A DNA stretch of 64,000 nt from JAXMCK01 sp046349395 (GTDB lineage Bacteria > Pseudomonadota > Alphaproteobacteria > Geminicoccales > Geminicoccaceae). The translations under genes were made by a program, and so were the position numbers. The notes below the pieces were generated by a model. The model was not told the origin of the DNA, made no database searches, and was given only the letters and a program-made list of their open reading frames with translations. Of this stretch, positions 25,593-33,232 are shown piece by piece (within the stretch, counting starts at the first letter, position 1; every line of letters begins with the position of its first letter). The stretch spans positions 310,001-374,000 of the forward strand of contig JAXMCK010000004.1 in the NCBI GenBank assembly GCA_046349395.1. Reading direction: 5' to 3'.

Positions 25593-26246
25593 TCAGCCGA
25601 CGAGAGCCTTGGCCCGCTCGGCGAGCCTGTCGCGGATGCGCTCCATGTCGTTGCGCAAGTCGACAAGCGGGGCCACCGCGCTGCGCAGATGGGTGACGGC
25701 TCGATCGATGCGCGACCAGTTGCCGACCATCGGAGCATAGAACCTCACCGGGGCCGGCGCCTCGTTCGGGTAGAGGCGCAGATACTCGGCGAAGTTGTTG
25801 AAGTGCTCGCGACCGCCCCAGGGCGTGAAGCTCTCGGCGGCCGCGCCCTCGGCGAACACGACCTCGTGCGTCTCGAACTCCACGTGCAGATAGTGGATCT
25901 GGTCCGCGGCATGCAGCGGCGCCTGCTGCACGATCGAGCGGCCGTTCACGAGGAACTTCGCCGGCACCAGCACGCCGTCGACATAAAGCGCGTGGTTCGG
26001 CGACACGTAGAGCTCGCGGCAGGGCGACTCGGCCGCCAGCGCGCCGCGGCGCACCAGGATCGGCTCCACGCTGTCCAGCCAGCGCGCGGTCCGCCGCTTG
26101 AAGACCTGGTGTCCTATCCACTTGAGGGGGCGCGATCCGCCTGCATGCACGACGACCTCGTCGCCGATGCGCAGATCCTCGATCCGCCGTTCACCTTCGG
26201 GCGTGCGGATCAACGTGCCTTCGAGAAAGCAGATCGGAGCACCCAT
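25593..26246 (-). CDS. standalone Hint (hedgehog/intein) domain protein
   Basis: 217 residues from the ATG at 26246 with AGAGGG upstream. The Hint_2 pattern is complete: Cys1 in ICFLEGTLIRTPEGERRIEDLRIGDEVV, then VSPNHALYVDGVLVPAKFLVNG and YLHVEFETHEVVFAEGAAAESF. In alphaproteobacteria this domain normally ends long RTX or adhesin proteins and can do thioester self-processing. Here there is almost nothing before Cys1 and an ~50-residue helical tail after. It is the first gene of the run that continues with the P450, hence possibly an acting-in-trans form (inference). Confidence 0.85.
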   Translation of the reverse strand: MGAPICFLEGTLIRTPEGERRIEDLRIGDEVVVHAGGSRPLKWIGHQVFKRRTARWLDSVEPILVRRGALAAESPCRELYVSPNHALYVDGVLVPAKFLVNGRSIVQQAPLHAADQIHYLHVEFETHEVVFAEGAAAESFTPWGGREHFNNFAEYLRLYPNEAPAPVRFYAPMVGNWSRIDRAVTHLRSAVAPLVDLRNDMERIRDRLAERAKALVG

Positions 26247-26319
26247 GGCCACCCTCTCTTCTTGACCGTAGCGGCGCCATCTTGGCCCGCCCACGAAAGC
26301 ACGCAATAGAATTGTTGGA

Positions 26320-26348
26320 TTGAGGCCCTGCCGTCCTCACAATACTTT
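26320..26348 (+). promoter_or_regulatory. candidate sigma70 promoter for the YkvA gene
   Basis: TTGAGG (26320-26325), 17-bp spacer, TACTTT (26343-26348) in the AT-rich 142-bp divergent gap between the Hint gene and the YkvA gene. Confidence 0.4.
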
Positions 26349-26388
26349 TATTACAAAATAGATGTTCAACGACAGGTAGAGGAAAGCG

Positions 26389-26838
26389 ATGGAGCGCTCC
26401 GAAGGCCGTCCGCGCCTTACCCTCGCCACCACTGCCCCGCTCCGCTATCCGCCCACCATGCTCGACCGCCTCAAGCAGTGGGCCCGTGCCCTCAAGCGGG
26501 ACGTCCTGGCCCTCTACCTCGCCGCCCGCGACCCGCGCGTGCCGTGGTACGCCAAGGCGCTGGCGCTGGTGACGGCAGCCTACGCGCTGAGCCCGATCGA
26601 CCTGATCCCGGACTTCGTCCCGGTGCTGGGCTATCTCGACGACCTGATCCTGCTGCCGGGCCTGATCTGGCTGACGGTCCGGCTGATCCCGACCCCGCTC
26701 ATGCTGGAGCTGCGCGCGGAGGCGACGGCACGCCTCGCCAACGCGCGGCCCGTGAGCCGCACAGCCGCCATCGTCATCGGCCTGCTCTGGATCGCCGCCG
26801 CCGCACTCCTCGGCTCGTGGCTGCTCCGCCGAAGCTAG
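26389..26838 (+). CDS. YkvA family (DUF1232) small membrane protein
   Basis: 149 residues from the ATG at 26389, chosen for its excellent ribosome site AGAGGAAA; the ATG at 26458 has none. The DUF1232 core is present: VPWYAKALALVTAAYALSPIDLIPDF, VLGYLDDLILLPGLI. A C-terminal membrane helix (AAIVIGLLWIAAAALLGSWLL) ends in RRS. Function of the family is unknown. Its stop overlaps the convergent decarboxylase-like gene by 4 bp. Confidence 0.85.
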   Translation: MERSEGRPRLTLATTAPLRYPPTMLDRLKQWARALKRDVLALYLAARDPRVPWYAKALALVTAAYALSPIDLIPDFVPVLGYLDDLILLPGLIWLTVRLIPTPLMLELRAEATARLANARPVSRTAAIVIGLLWIAAAALLGSWLLRRS

Positions 26839-27605
26839 AACTTCGCCGGGCGCTTCTCGACGAAGGCCTGGACACCTTCGTGATAGTCGCTGCCGAAATA
26901 GACCTCGCGCCGCAGCCCGTGCAGATACTCGAAGGTCTGCGGGCTCAGCGGCAGCGCCTCGGCCAGCGCGTGCAGCGCCTCCTTCATCGCACTGATCGCC
27001 ATCGGCGAGCGCGAGGCGATGGTCCGCGCCATCGCATAGGTCCGCTCCTCGAGCTCGGCCTCGGGCACCAGCAGGTTCATGATCCCCACCTGCACCGCCC
27101 GCTCGGCCGAGATCGGGTCGGCCGTGAAGAACATCTCCTTCACGATCGCCAGCGGCAGCCGGCTCATGAAGTTGAGCAACCCGGCGATGTTGTAGGGCAG
27201 GCCCAGCTTCGCCGGCGTGATCGCGAAGGTGGCGGTCGGGTCGCCGATGACGATGTCGCACGCCATGACGAGGTCGCAGGCGCCGCCCCAGACCGAGCCC
27301 TGCACCATGCCGATCACCGGCGAGGGAAACGCCTTCACCCCGCGCAGCAGCTGCTCCAGCGGATCGCTGTAGGGCAAGGGATCGATGTCCGCCTTCGGCA
27401 ACTCGTCGATGTCGTGCCCCGCCGACCAGACCTTGCCGGCCTGCGCCGAGCGGATGACGACGGCCCGCACCTGCTCCTTCTTGAACTGCTCGAACGCCGC
27501 CAGCGTCTCGGCGATGGACTCCGCCCCTAGCGCGTTGCGCTTGGCGTAGTGGTCGAAGGCGACCGTGCCGATCGGGCCCTCTTTGGAGACGCGGACGAGA
27601 CTCAT
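26835..27605 (-). CDS. methylmalonyl-CoA decarboxylase-like crotonase (ScpB/YgfG type)
   Basis: 256 residues. A crotonase fold with the oxyanion pieces SAGHDIDELP and GSVWGGACDLVMACDIVI. The details track E. coli YgfG/ScpB rather than generic enoyl-CoA hydratases: DPLPYSDPLEQLLR, TPAKLGLPYNIAG (containing the Tyr used in decarboxylation), FFTADPISAERAVQVGI and RREVYFGSDYHEGVQAF. The reaction would be methylmalonyl-CoA to propionyl-CoA plus CO2. No mutase gene is adjacent. 27606-27835 upstream holds no supported gene. Confidence 0.85.
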   Translation of the reverse strand: MSLVRVSKEGPIGTVAFDHYAKRNALGAESIAETLAAFEQFKKEQVRAVVIRSAQAGKVWSAGHDIDELPKADIDPLPYSDPLEQLLRGVKAFPSPVIGMVQGSVWGGACDLVMACDIVIGDPTATFAITPAKLGLPYNIAGLLNFMSRLPLAIVKEMFFTADPISAERAVQVGIMNLLVPEAELEERTYAMARTIASRSPMAISAMKEALHALAEALPLSPQTFEYLHGLRREVYFGSDYHEGVQAFVEKRPAKF

Positions 27606-27835
27606 GACCGTACCCTCGAACTGCCGCCGACAGTCTCGTCGAGGCTCGGTACCCCCACCCCACCGCCGGTTGATCAACGCCGGAGGGTGCCAGAACTCGA
27701 GCACGCCGACCACGCCTCTGCGACAACGCACCAGCGCGGCACCGCGGCCGGTGCGGCGCAGGTGCATGACCCCCGCACGTCGGCACGCATCGCCTCGTCC
27801 TGGTCGGTCGAGCCGGCTACGCCGCTGTCCACCTC

Positions 27836-29974
27836 CTATAGGATGAAATCTCCCGCTACCCACTGGCCGGGCGTAGCATCGCCATCGACCCAGATAGCCA
27901 TCTCGGGTGCCTTGTCCCCGCCGAGGTTCACCAGGACAGCGGTGTTGCCAGCGTCGTCCGTCTGGATACGGACCTGGCCGATGCCCGTGAACGCACCCGT
28001 GCCCCGGAAAGTGAGTGTCCCCGCATAGATGTCGGCGAGGTCGATCCTGTCGCCCACAGCCGCGCCGACGCCCTGGAAGTCCAGAATGTAATCGGGGGCG
28101 TCGGGCCGGCTGTCGGTCGCCCGGTCGTAGTCGAAGCGGTCCCGGCCGGCACCGCCGGTGAGGCGGTCCGAACCGACGCCACCCAGCAGCATGTCCTCGC
28201 CGCCGCCGCCGTCGAGCCAATCCTCGCCACCAAGTCCGTAGAGCTTGTCGTTGCCGGCATTGCCGTCGAGATGGTTGTATCCGGAGTCGCCACCGAGGCT
28301 GTCCCAGCCGCGGCCGCCGCGGATGTTCTCGAAGTCGGTGAGGATGTCCTTGCCGAGGGCGCCATAGGCGCGGCCGGAGGTCAGGGAGACCTGGACAGAG
28401 CCCGATGCCTCCTCGTAGCTCACCGTATCGCCGCCGCCCCACCAGTCCTCTGTGCCGCCATCGAGGCGGTCGTTCCCGAGACCGCCCTGAACGAGGTCGT
28501 CGCCCGCGCCGCCCTGGAGCCAGTTAGCGCCCGCGTCGCCCTGGAGCTTGTCCGCATAGGCGCTGCCGACCAGGCCCTCGATGCCGACGAGCGTGTCGCG
28601 TCCGCGGTCACCCGCCTCCTGCGGCCCGCTCACCGCGAGGCTGAGAGTCACACCGGTCAGCGCGTCGGCGTAGCTCGCGAGATCCATGCCGGCACCGCCG
28701 TCGAGACGGTCGTCGCCCGTACCGCCTTGCAGCGTGTCGGCATCTGCACCACCCTCCAGCCGGTCGTTGCCGTCCCCACCCATGAGCGTGTCGTCCCCGG
28801 CACCGCCCTTCAGCCGGTCGGCGCCGCCCAGGCCATAGACGGTGTCGTTGCCGGCGAGCGCGTCGATCGTGTCGGCACCGGCCGTCCCCTTGATGAGGTC
28901 GGGACCGGGCGTCGGCCGGTGCGAGATCGTCACCGTCTGCGCCAGTTCGAAGGCACCGATGTCGGGCAGGGTGCCGTCCGGTGACGGCCGCTCGGCCCCG
29001 CGCTGGTCAAGATGGCTGGAACCCGCCGGATCGGCAGCCGCCAGCGCCGGATTGCCCACCACATCGCGCAGCGGCACCACCCACGTGCCGTTCATCAACA
29101 CCAGCTCGCCACCGCCCCAATCGTCAGTAGATGCGAACACAATCGCCGGATCCACCGATGTAAGGTCGGCGAAGCTGTCGTAGGCGGCGCCCAGCACATT
29201 GTGGCCGTTCGAGGCGGCAATCTCCCCGTCCACATCCGACGGCCGGTAGTCTTCTCCCCTGTACGTCTCGAGGTTGCCGAGAACGATGCTATTCGCCAAG
29301 CGCACCGTCGACCCACCGCCGAGTAGGACGCCGCCGCCGATGTCGGCTGTGTTGCCCGTGATGGTGCTGTCGACGATGCGGACCGATGCGGATTGGCCGT
29401 AGAGGAAGGCACCGGCCGCGATCGCCCCACCATACCCCGACATGTGGCCGCCCGACGCGCCGTTGCCCGCGATGGTGCTGGAGACGACGTCGAGCGCGCC
29501 GCGATAGACGCGGATCGCTCCCCCATAGGTCGTGTTGTCATAGCCCCAGGTGCCGTTGCCGACGACGGCACACCGCTCCAGCCGGAGAGTCCCACCGCCG
29601 GCCCAGATGCCGCCGCCGTCCCCGTAGACGGAGCCACCCGTTATCGTGAGCCCGCTCAAGGTGACATGGTCGCCGTCGATCGCCAGCACGCGGGCCCCGT
29701 ACTCGCCGGAGTAATCCTGCTGCGCATCGTCCGTGCGCTGGTCGATCGTGACGCCGCTTCCGTCGTGGTCCGGATCGCCCGTGATCGTCACGTCGCTGGT
29801 GATTTCGAGCTGGCCCCTGGTCAGGGCGATCGTCTTGCCCTCGAGGGACGAGGCGAAGGTAATCGTGTCGGCCGCCGTGGTGGCATTGGCCTGTGCCAGT
29901 GCTTCGCGCAGGCTGAGCTTGCCGTCGGTGGCGTTGACGCTGTCGGTGAGGGTGGTGACGGTGAAGGTGGCCAT
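27836..29974 (-). CDS. secreted beta-helix / RTX calcium-binding protein, paralogue 1
   Basis: 712 residues. The N-terminal ~350 residues form a right-handed beta-helix with the choice-of-anchor-Q style opening (SLREALAQANA) and motifs such as STITGNTADIGGGV. From about 360 to 640 there are RTX nonapeptides (GGAGDDTLMGGDGNDRLEGG and relatives), which bind calcium outside the cell. The last ~80 residues (DFQGVGAAVGDRIDLADI ... GDFIL) have the form of a type I secretion signal. No T1SS genes are in the window. It lies 31 bp downstream of a close paralogue. Confidence 0.88.
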   Translation of the reverse strand: MATFTVTTLTDSVNATDGKLSLREALAQANATTAADTITFASSLEGKTIALTRGQLEITSDVTITGDPDHDGSGVTIDQRTDDAQQDYSGEYGARVLAIDGDHVTLSGLTITGGSVYGDGGGIWAGGGTLRLERCAVVGNGTWGYDNTTYGGAIRVYRGALDVVSSTIAGNGASGGHMSGYGGAIAAGAFLYGQSASVRIVDSTITGNTADIGGGVLLGGGSTVRLANSIVLGNLETYRGEDYRPSDVDGEIAASNGHNVLGAAYDSFADLTSVDPAIVFASTDDWGGGELVLMNGTWVVPLRDVVGNPALAAADPAGSSHLDQRGAERPSPDGTLPDIGAFELAQTVTISHRPTPGPDLIKGTAGADTIDALAGNDTVYGLGGADRLKGGAGDDTLMGGDGNDRLEGGADADTLQGGTGDDRLDGGAGMDLASYADALTGVTLSLAVSGPQEAGDRGRDTLVGIEGLVGSAYADKLQGDAGANWLQGGAGDDLVQGGLGNDRLDGGTEDWWGGGDTVSYEEASGSVQVSLTSGRAYGALGKDILTDFENIRGGRGWDSLGGDSGYNHLDGNAGNDKLYGLGGEDWLDGGGGEDMLLGGVGSDRLTGGAGRDRFDYDRATDSRPDAPDYILDFQGVGAAVGDRIDLADIYAGTLTFRGTGAFTGIGQVRIQTDDAGNTAVLVNLGGDKAPEMAIWVDGDATPGQWVAGDFIL

Positions 29975-30005
29975 CGGGGCCGTCCCTGGTGGGTCGTAGC
30001 GGTGT

Positions 30006-32114
30006 TCAGAGGATGAAGTCGGCGGCGGTCCATTGGCCGGGCTGGACGTCGCCGTCCGCGACGCGGATCGCCATCTCCGGTGCGGTGTCGCCGGCGAGGT
30101 TGACTTCGATCAGTGTGTCGAAGCCCGCGGCGACGAGGTGGACCTGGCCGATTCCGGTGAAGGCCGCGGTGCCGCGGAAGGTCAGGGTGCCGGGGAGGTC
30201 CGCGAGGTCGATCAGATCGCCCGTGGCCGCGCCTACGCCCTGGAAGTCGGTGATGCGGTCGGCATGGCCCGGCAGGCTGTCGGCGGCGGTGTCGAAGTCG
30301 AAGCGGTCGTTGCCGGAACCGCCGGTGAGGACGTCGCGGCCGAGGCCGCCCTCGAGGTGCCAGTCGTTGCCGGCCCCGCCCTGCAGGCGGTCGTCGCCCG
30401 CACCGCCGCGCAACTCGTCGCCGCCACTGCCGCCGAGGAGCAGGTTCGCACCGGCATTCCCGGTCAGGTGGTCGGCGAAGCGGGAGCCGGTGAGGTTCTC
30501 GACGTTCAGGAGCGTGTCGAGACCGGAGCCGCCGGTGTTCTGCTGGGCCGTGGTGGCGAGGCTCACCGTGATGCCGGCGGCGGCGCTGGCGTAGCTGACG
30601 GTGTCGGTGCCGGTACCGCCGTCCATCCGGTCGTTGCCGGCACCGCCGTCGAGCGTGTCGCTGCCCGAAGCACCCTTCAGCGTATCGTTGCCAGCGAGGC
30701 CGGAGACGAGGTCGTTGCCGGCGCGGCCGTCCAACGTGTTGGCGCCGGCGGTACCGGTGAGCACGTCGTTGGCGGTGCTGCCGACATGGCTGACGTGGGT
30801 CTGGGCCAGCTCGTAGGCGCCGACGTCCGGGGCCGTGCCGCCGGGCAGCGGGCGGCCCACGCCGCGCTGGTCGGCACTGCCGGCGGTCGCCGGATCCGCT
30901 CCGGAGAGGGCGGGGTTGTCCAAGGCGTCGCGCAGCGGGGCGACCCAGGTGCCGTTGGCCAGCACCAGCTGCCCGGCGCCATGGGCGTCGAGGGCGGCGA
31001 ACACCTTGGCCGGGTCGGCGCCGACGACGTCGCCGGGTGCGGCACCGGTGCCGAGAACGCCCAGGACGTTGTGGCCGTTCGAGAAGTCGATGCGGTCGAC
31101 GTCCGAGCGGGTATACAGGGTCGATCCCAAATCATGGCTCAGATTGCCAACGACGATGCTGTTGGTGAGCTCCAGCGTGCCGTCCGGGGAGACGTAGATA
31201 CCCGCCGAGCCATGAACGAGCCGCTCCGCGACATTACCCGTGATCGTGCTCTCGCGAATCGAGACGTTGGTCCCACCAGCATCAATGCCCGCGCCCCAAG
31301 CGCCTGTGCCCGGGCGAGAACCCGCCCCGGTTGCGGTGTTGTCGGCGATCGTGCTTTGGACGATGTCGAGCGAGCCTCCGTCGCGGACGTAGATACCGGC
31401 CCCGTGGGCATTGTTGAGATAGTCAATGGCAGCGACAGAGTTTCTGACTACCGCCGTGCGAAGCAATGTTACGGACGTATCGACGCCCGCATACAAACCG
31501 CCACCACAATAAAATGAACGATTATCATCAATTACGCTATTCTCCATTCGCAAAACTGTCCCGCCCCGGATGTCCACTCCGCCGCCACCCGCACGACCAT
31601 AGTTGTTTTCAACTGTACTGTCCAAAATATTTATTTTGGAATCATAGCCAGCTAAGATACCTCCTCCAGTGATGGCGCGATTGCCGGTAATGTCGCAGGA
31701 TGTAAGCGTGAGCGTCGACTGACCATACATAAAGATGCCGCCACCACCGGCATGCTCTAACTGGCCATCCCAAAAGCCGCCAGTGATCGTGAGATTTTGC
31801 AGACTTGCGTACGTTGCTTCACCGCTGATCGCGATGACCTTTGCTGCATGTACCGATGGATCAACGTCATCGGATCTCTGATCAATGGTGACGCCGATCC
31901 TGTCGTGATCCGGATCGCCGGTGATGGTCACGTCACTGGTGATGTCGAGCTGGCCCTTGGTCAGCTGGATCGTCTTGCCTTCGAGTTCGGCAGCGAAGGT
32001 GATGGTGTCCGCATCCGGGTTGGCGTTGGCGAGGGTGAGCGCCTCGCGCAGGCTCAGCTTGCCGTCGGTAGCGCTGACGCTATCGGCCGATGTCGTGACG
32101 GTGAACGTCGCCAT
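30006..32114 (-). CDS. secreted beta-helix / RTX calcium-binding protein, paralogue 2
   Basis: 702 residues with the same architecture as its downstream neighbour: the opening TDGKLSLREALTLANANPD, beta-helix repeats to about 400, RTX repeats (GGSGGDELRGGAGDDRLQGG) and a matching secretion tail ending in AADFIL. Ends are highly similar to paralogue 1, while the middle of the beta-helix diverges. Bases about 31440-31800 are clearly AT-richer than the rest of the gene, suggesting gene conversion or foreign DNA. It is the first gene of the pair, with an FNR-type box 78 bp upstream. Confidence 0.88.
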   Translation of the reverse strand: MATFTVTTSADSVSATDGKLSLREALTLANANPDADTITFAAELEGKTIQLTKGQLDITSDVTITGDPDHDRIGVTIDQRSDDVDPSVHAAKVIAISGEATYASLQNLTITGGFWDGQLEHAGGGGIFMYGQSTLTLTSCDITGNRAITGGGILAGYDSKINILDSTVENNYGRAGGGGVDIRGGTVLRMENSVIDDNRSFYCGGGLYAGVDTSVTLLRTAVVRNSVAAIDYLNNAHGAGIYVRDGGSLDIVQSTIADNTATGAGSRPGTGAWGAGIDAGGTNVSIRESTITGNVAERLVHGSAGIYVSPDGTLELTNSIVVGNLSHDLGSTLYTRSDVDRIDFSNGHNVLGVLGTGAAPGDVVGADPAKVFAALDAHGAGQLVLANGTWVAPLRDALDNPALSGADPATAGSADQRGVGRPLPGGTAPDVGAYELAQTHVSHVGSTANDVLTGTAGANTLDGRAGNDLVSGLAGNDTLKGASGSDTLDGGAGNDRMDGGTGTDTVSYASAAAGITVSLATTAQQNTGGSGLDTLLNVENLTGSRFADHLTGNAGANLLLGGSGGDELRGGAGDDRLQGGAGNDWHLEGGLGRDVLTGGSGNDRFDFDTAADSLPGHADRITDFQGVGAATGDLIDLADLPGTLTFRGTAAFTGIGQVHLVAAGFDTLIEVNLAGDTAPEMAIRVADGDVQPGQWTAADFIL

Positions 32115-32165
32115 CGCAGCCTCCTTGCGCCCTGCACGCCGCAGGACGTGAATACTCCAGGAATC

Positions 32166-32205
32166 TTTTATATTAGGTCGACCTTACGTGCATTGATCCA
32201 GATCA
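32166..32205 (-). promoter_or_regulatory. FNR/FixK-type box and -10 element upstream of the RTX pair
   Basis: A perfect TTGAT-CCAG-ATCAA (32192-32205) is the FNR/ANR/FixK consensus. Reading leftwards, TATAAA lies at 32171-32166 (overlapping TAATAT). The predicted start would be about 40 bp from the box centre, matching class II activation (-41.5). This suggests induction of the RTX genes under low oxygen. Confidence 0.65.
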
Positions 32206-32346
32206 AGTGTCACATCGTCCGGGCTGGCGCCGCTGCAGCGGAAGATGGAGTGGCCCGCCATCTGATCCTGAGCGGGATCAATCGTCCCTCCACCGGAGAG
32301 TGCATCGTGCGGCCGAGACCCGGCGGCGCGGTCCAGCAAGGTCTCG

Positions 32347-32378
32347 TTGACTCTTCATCAATGTAGGATTATTATCCT
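32347..32378 (+). promoter_or_regulatory. near-consensus sigma70 promoter with overlapping operator
   Basis: TTGACT (32347-32352), 17 bp, TATTAT (32370-32375). The inverted repeat AGGAT-N4-ATCCT (32365-32378) covers the -10. The predicted start at about 32382 is only ~2 bp before the ATG at 32384, so the transcript would be leaderless or nearly so, and no Shine-Dalgarno sequence is present. Confidence 0.65.
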
Positions 32379-32383
32379 CCACC

Positions 32384-33106
32384 ATGGACGACACACCCTA
32401 CCGCCTCGACCCCGAGTTCCGCGCCGGCCGCAACAAGCGCCGCTTCGTGCGTCTGCTAGCGTTGGGGGCCTCGGCGGCGAAAGCCGCGGCGAAGCTCAAG
32501 ATCTCGGATGCCGAGCTCGACGCCTTCACCAAGGATCCGGACCTGCCGGACATGGTCGAGGCCTATCGCGAGATGTACGGCCGGCCGGAGGACGAGATCC
32601 TCCAGCGGCTGCGCGAGGTGGCGATCCAGGTCCTGCTCGAGACGGTCGAGGAACGCGATCCCAAGGTCTGCGCCTGGTTCTTCCGCGAGCTGCAGCGCGG
32701 CCGCAATCCCTGCGTGACGCTGGCAAGGTCGGTCATGCGCGCCCAGGAACGGGCGGCCCGCGAGGCCGCCGAGGCCGAAGCACCGAAGCCGCCGCCCAAG
32801 GTGAAGCGGGTGCTCTATCCGCCCCGCACTTACGACGACCTCGAAGCGCTCCGCCACCGCATCACCGTCCGCCTCCGCGACCGGATCATCGTCGAGGCGC
32901 AGGCCAAGATGCGCGAGGAGGCCGAGGCCAGAGCTGCTGCAGGCGAGTCGCCGACTTCACCGCGACCGGTCCCGCCCGCACCGCCGCCGGCCCTGACGCG
33001 CCGGCAGGAAACGCCTGAGGAACGCGACTACCGCCGCGTCCTGGCGAAGATCACCGGCAAGCGGATCAGGGTCCGCGTACGGGATCCGGATTTCGATAGC
33101 TCGTAG
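32384..33106 (+). CDS. hypothetical protein with HTH-like N-terminus
   Basis: 240 residues. The N-terminal ~130 residues are helical (NKRRFVRLLALGASAAKAAAKLKISDAELDAF resembles an HTH of the kind in small terminase subunits), with long helices after it. A Pro/Ala-rich linker (about 185-205) precedes a basic tail (GKRIRVRVRDPDFDSS). I do not recognise a specific family. It has its own strong promoter with an overlapping inverted repeat, which would fit an autoregulated DNA-binding protein (inference). 33107-33232 is empty. Confidence 0.65.
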   Translation: MDDTPYRLDPEFRAGRNKRRFVRLLALGASAAKAAAKLKISDAELDAFTKDPDLPDMVEAYREMYGRPEDEILQRLREVAIQVLLETVEERDPKVCAWFFRELQRGRNPCVTLARSVMRAQERAAREAAEAEAPKPPPKVKRVLYPPRTYDDLEALRHRITVRLRDRIIVEAQAKMREEAEARAAAGESPTSPRPVPPAPPPALTRRQETPEERDYRRVLAKITGKRIRVRVRDPDFDSS

Positions 33107-33232
33107 GCGCTCTCCGCGCCGCGACCTCGGCCCGACCCGTCCACCTCCAGCCCCACGTCCGCTCGCCTCCTAGCCCCCAGCCGATCCAAGGCTGACCGGG
33201 GCCGATGGTGATTCAGAATACCGGTCGCGTGG

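Noticed and set aside
26835..28442. 535-codon minus-strand open frame as a long fusion of the decarboxylase
   Set aside because: The upstream half is a shadow of the RTX gene; the enzyme begins at its family-typical MSLVRV start at 27605.
28081..28900. Repeated motif blocks as a possible CRISPR or DNA repeat array
   Set aside because: They are in-frame RTX nonapeptide codons (GGxGxDxLx), not identical repeats with spacers.
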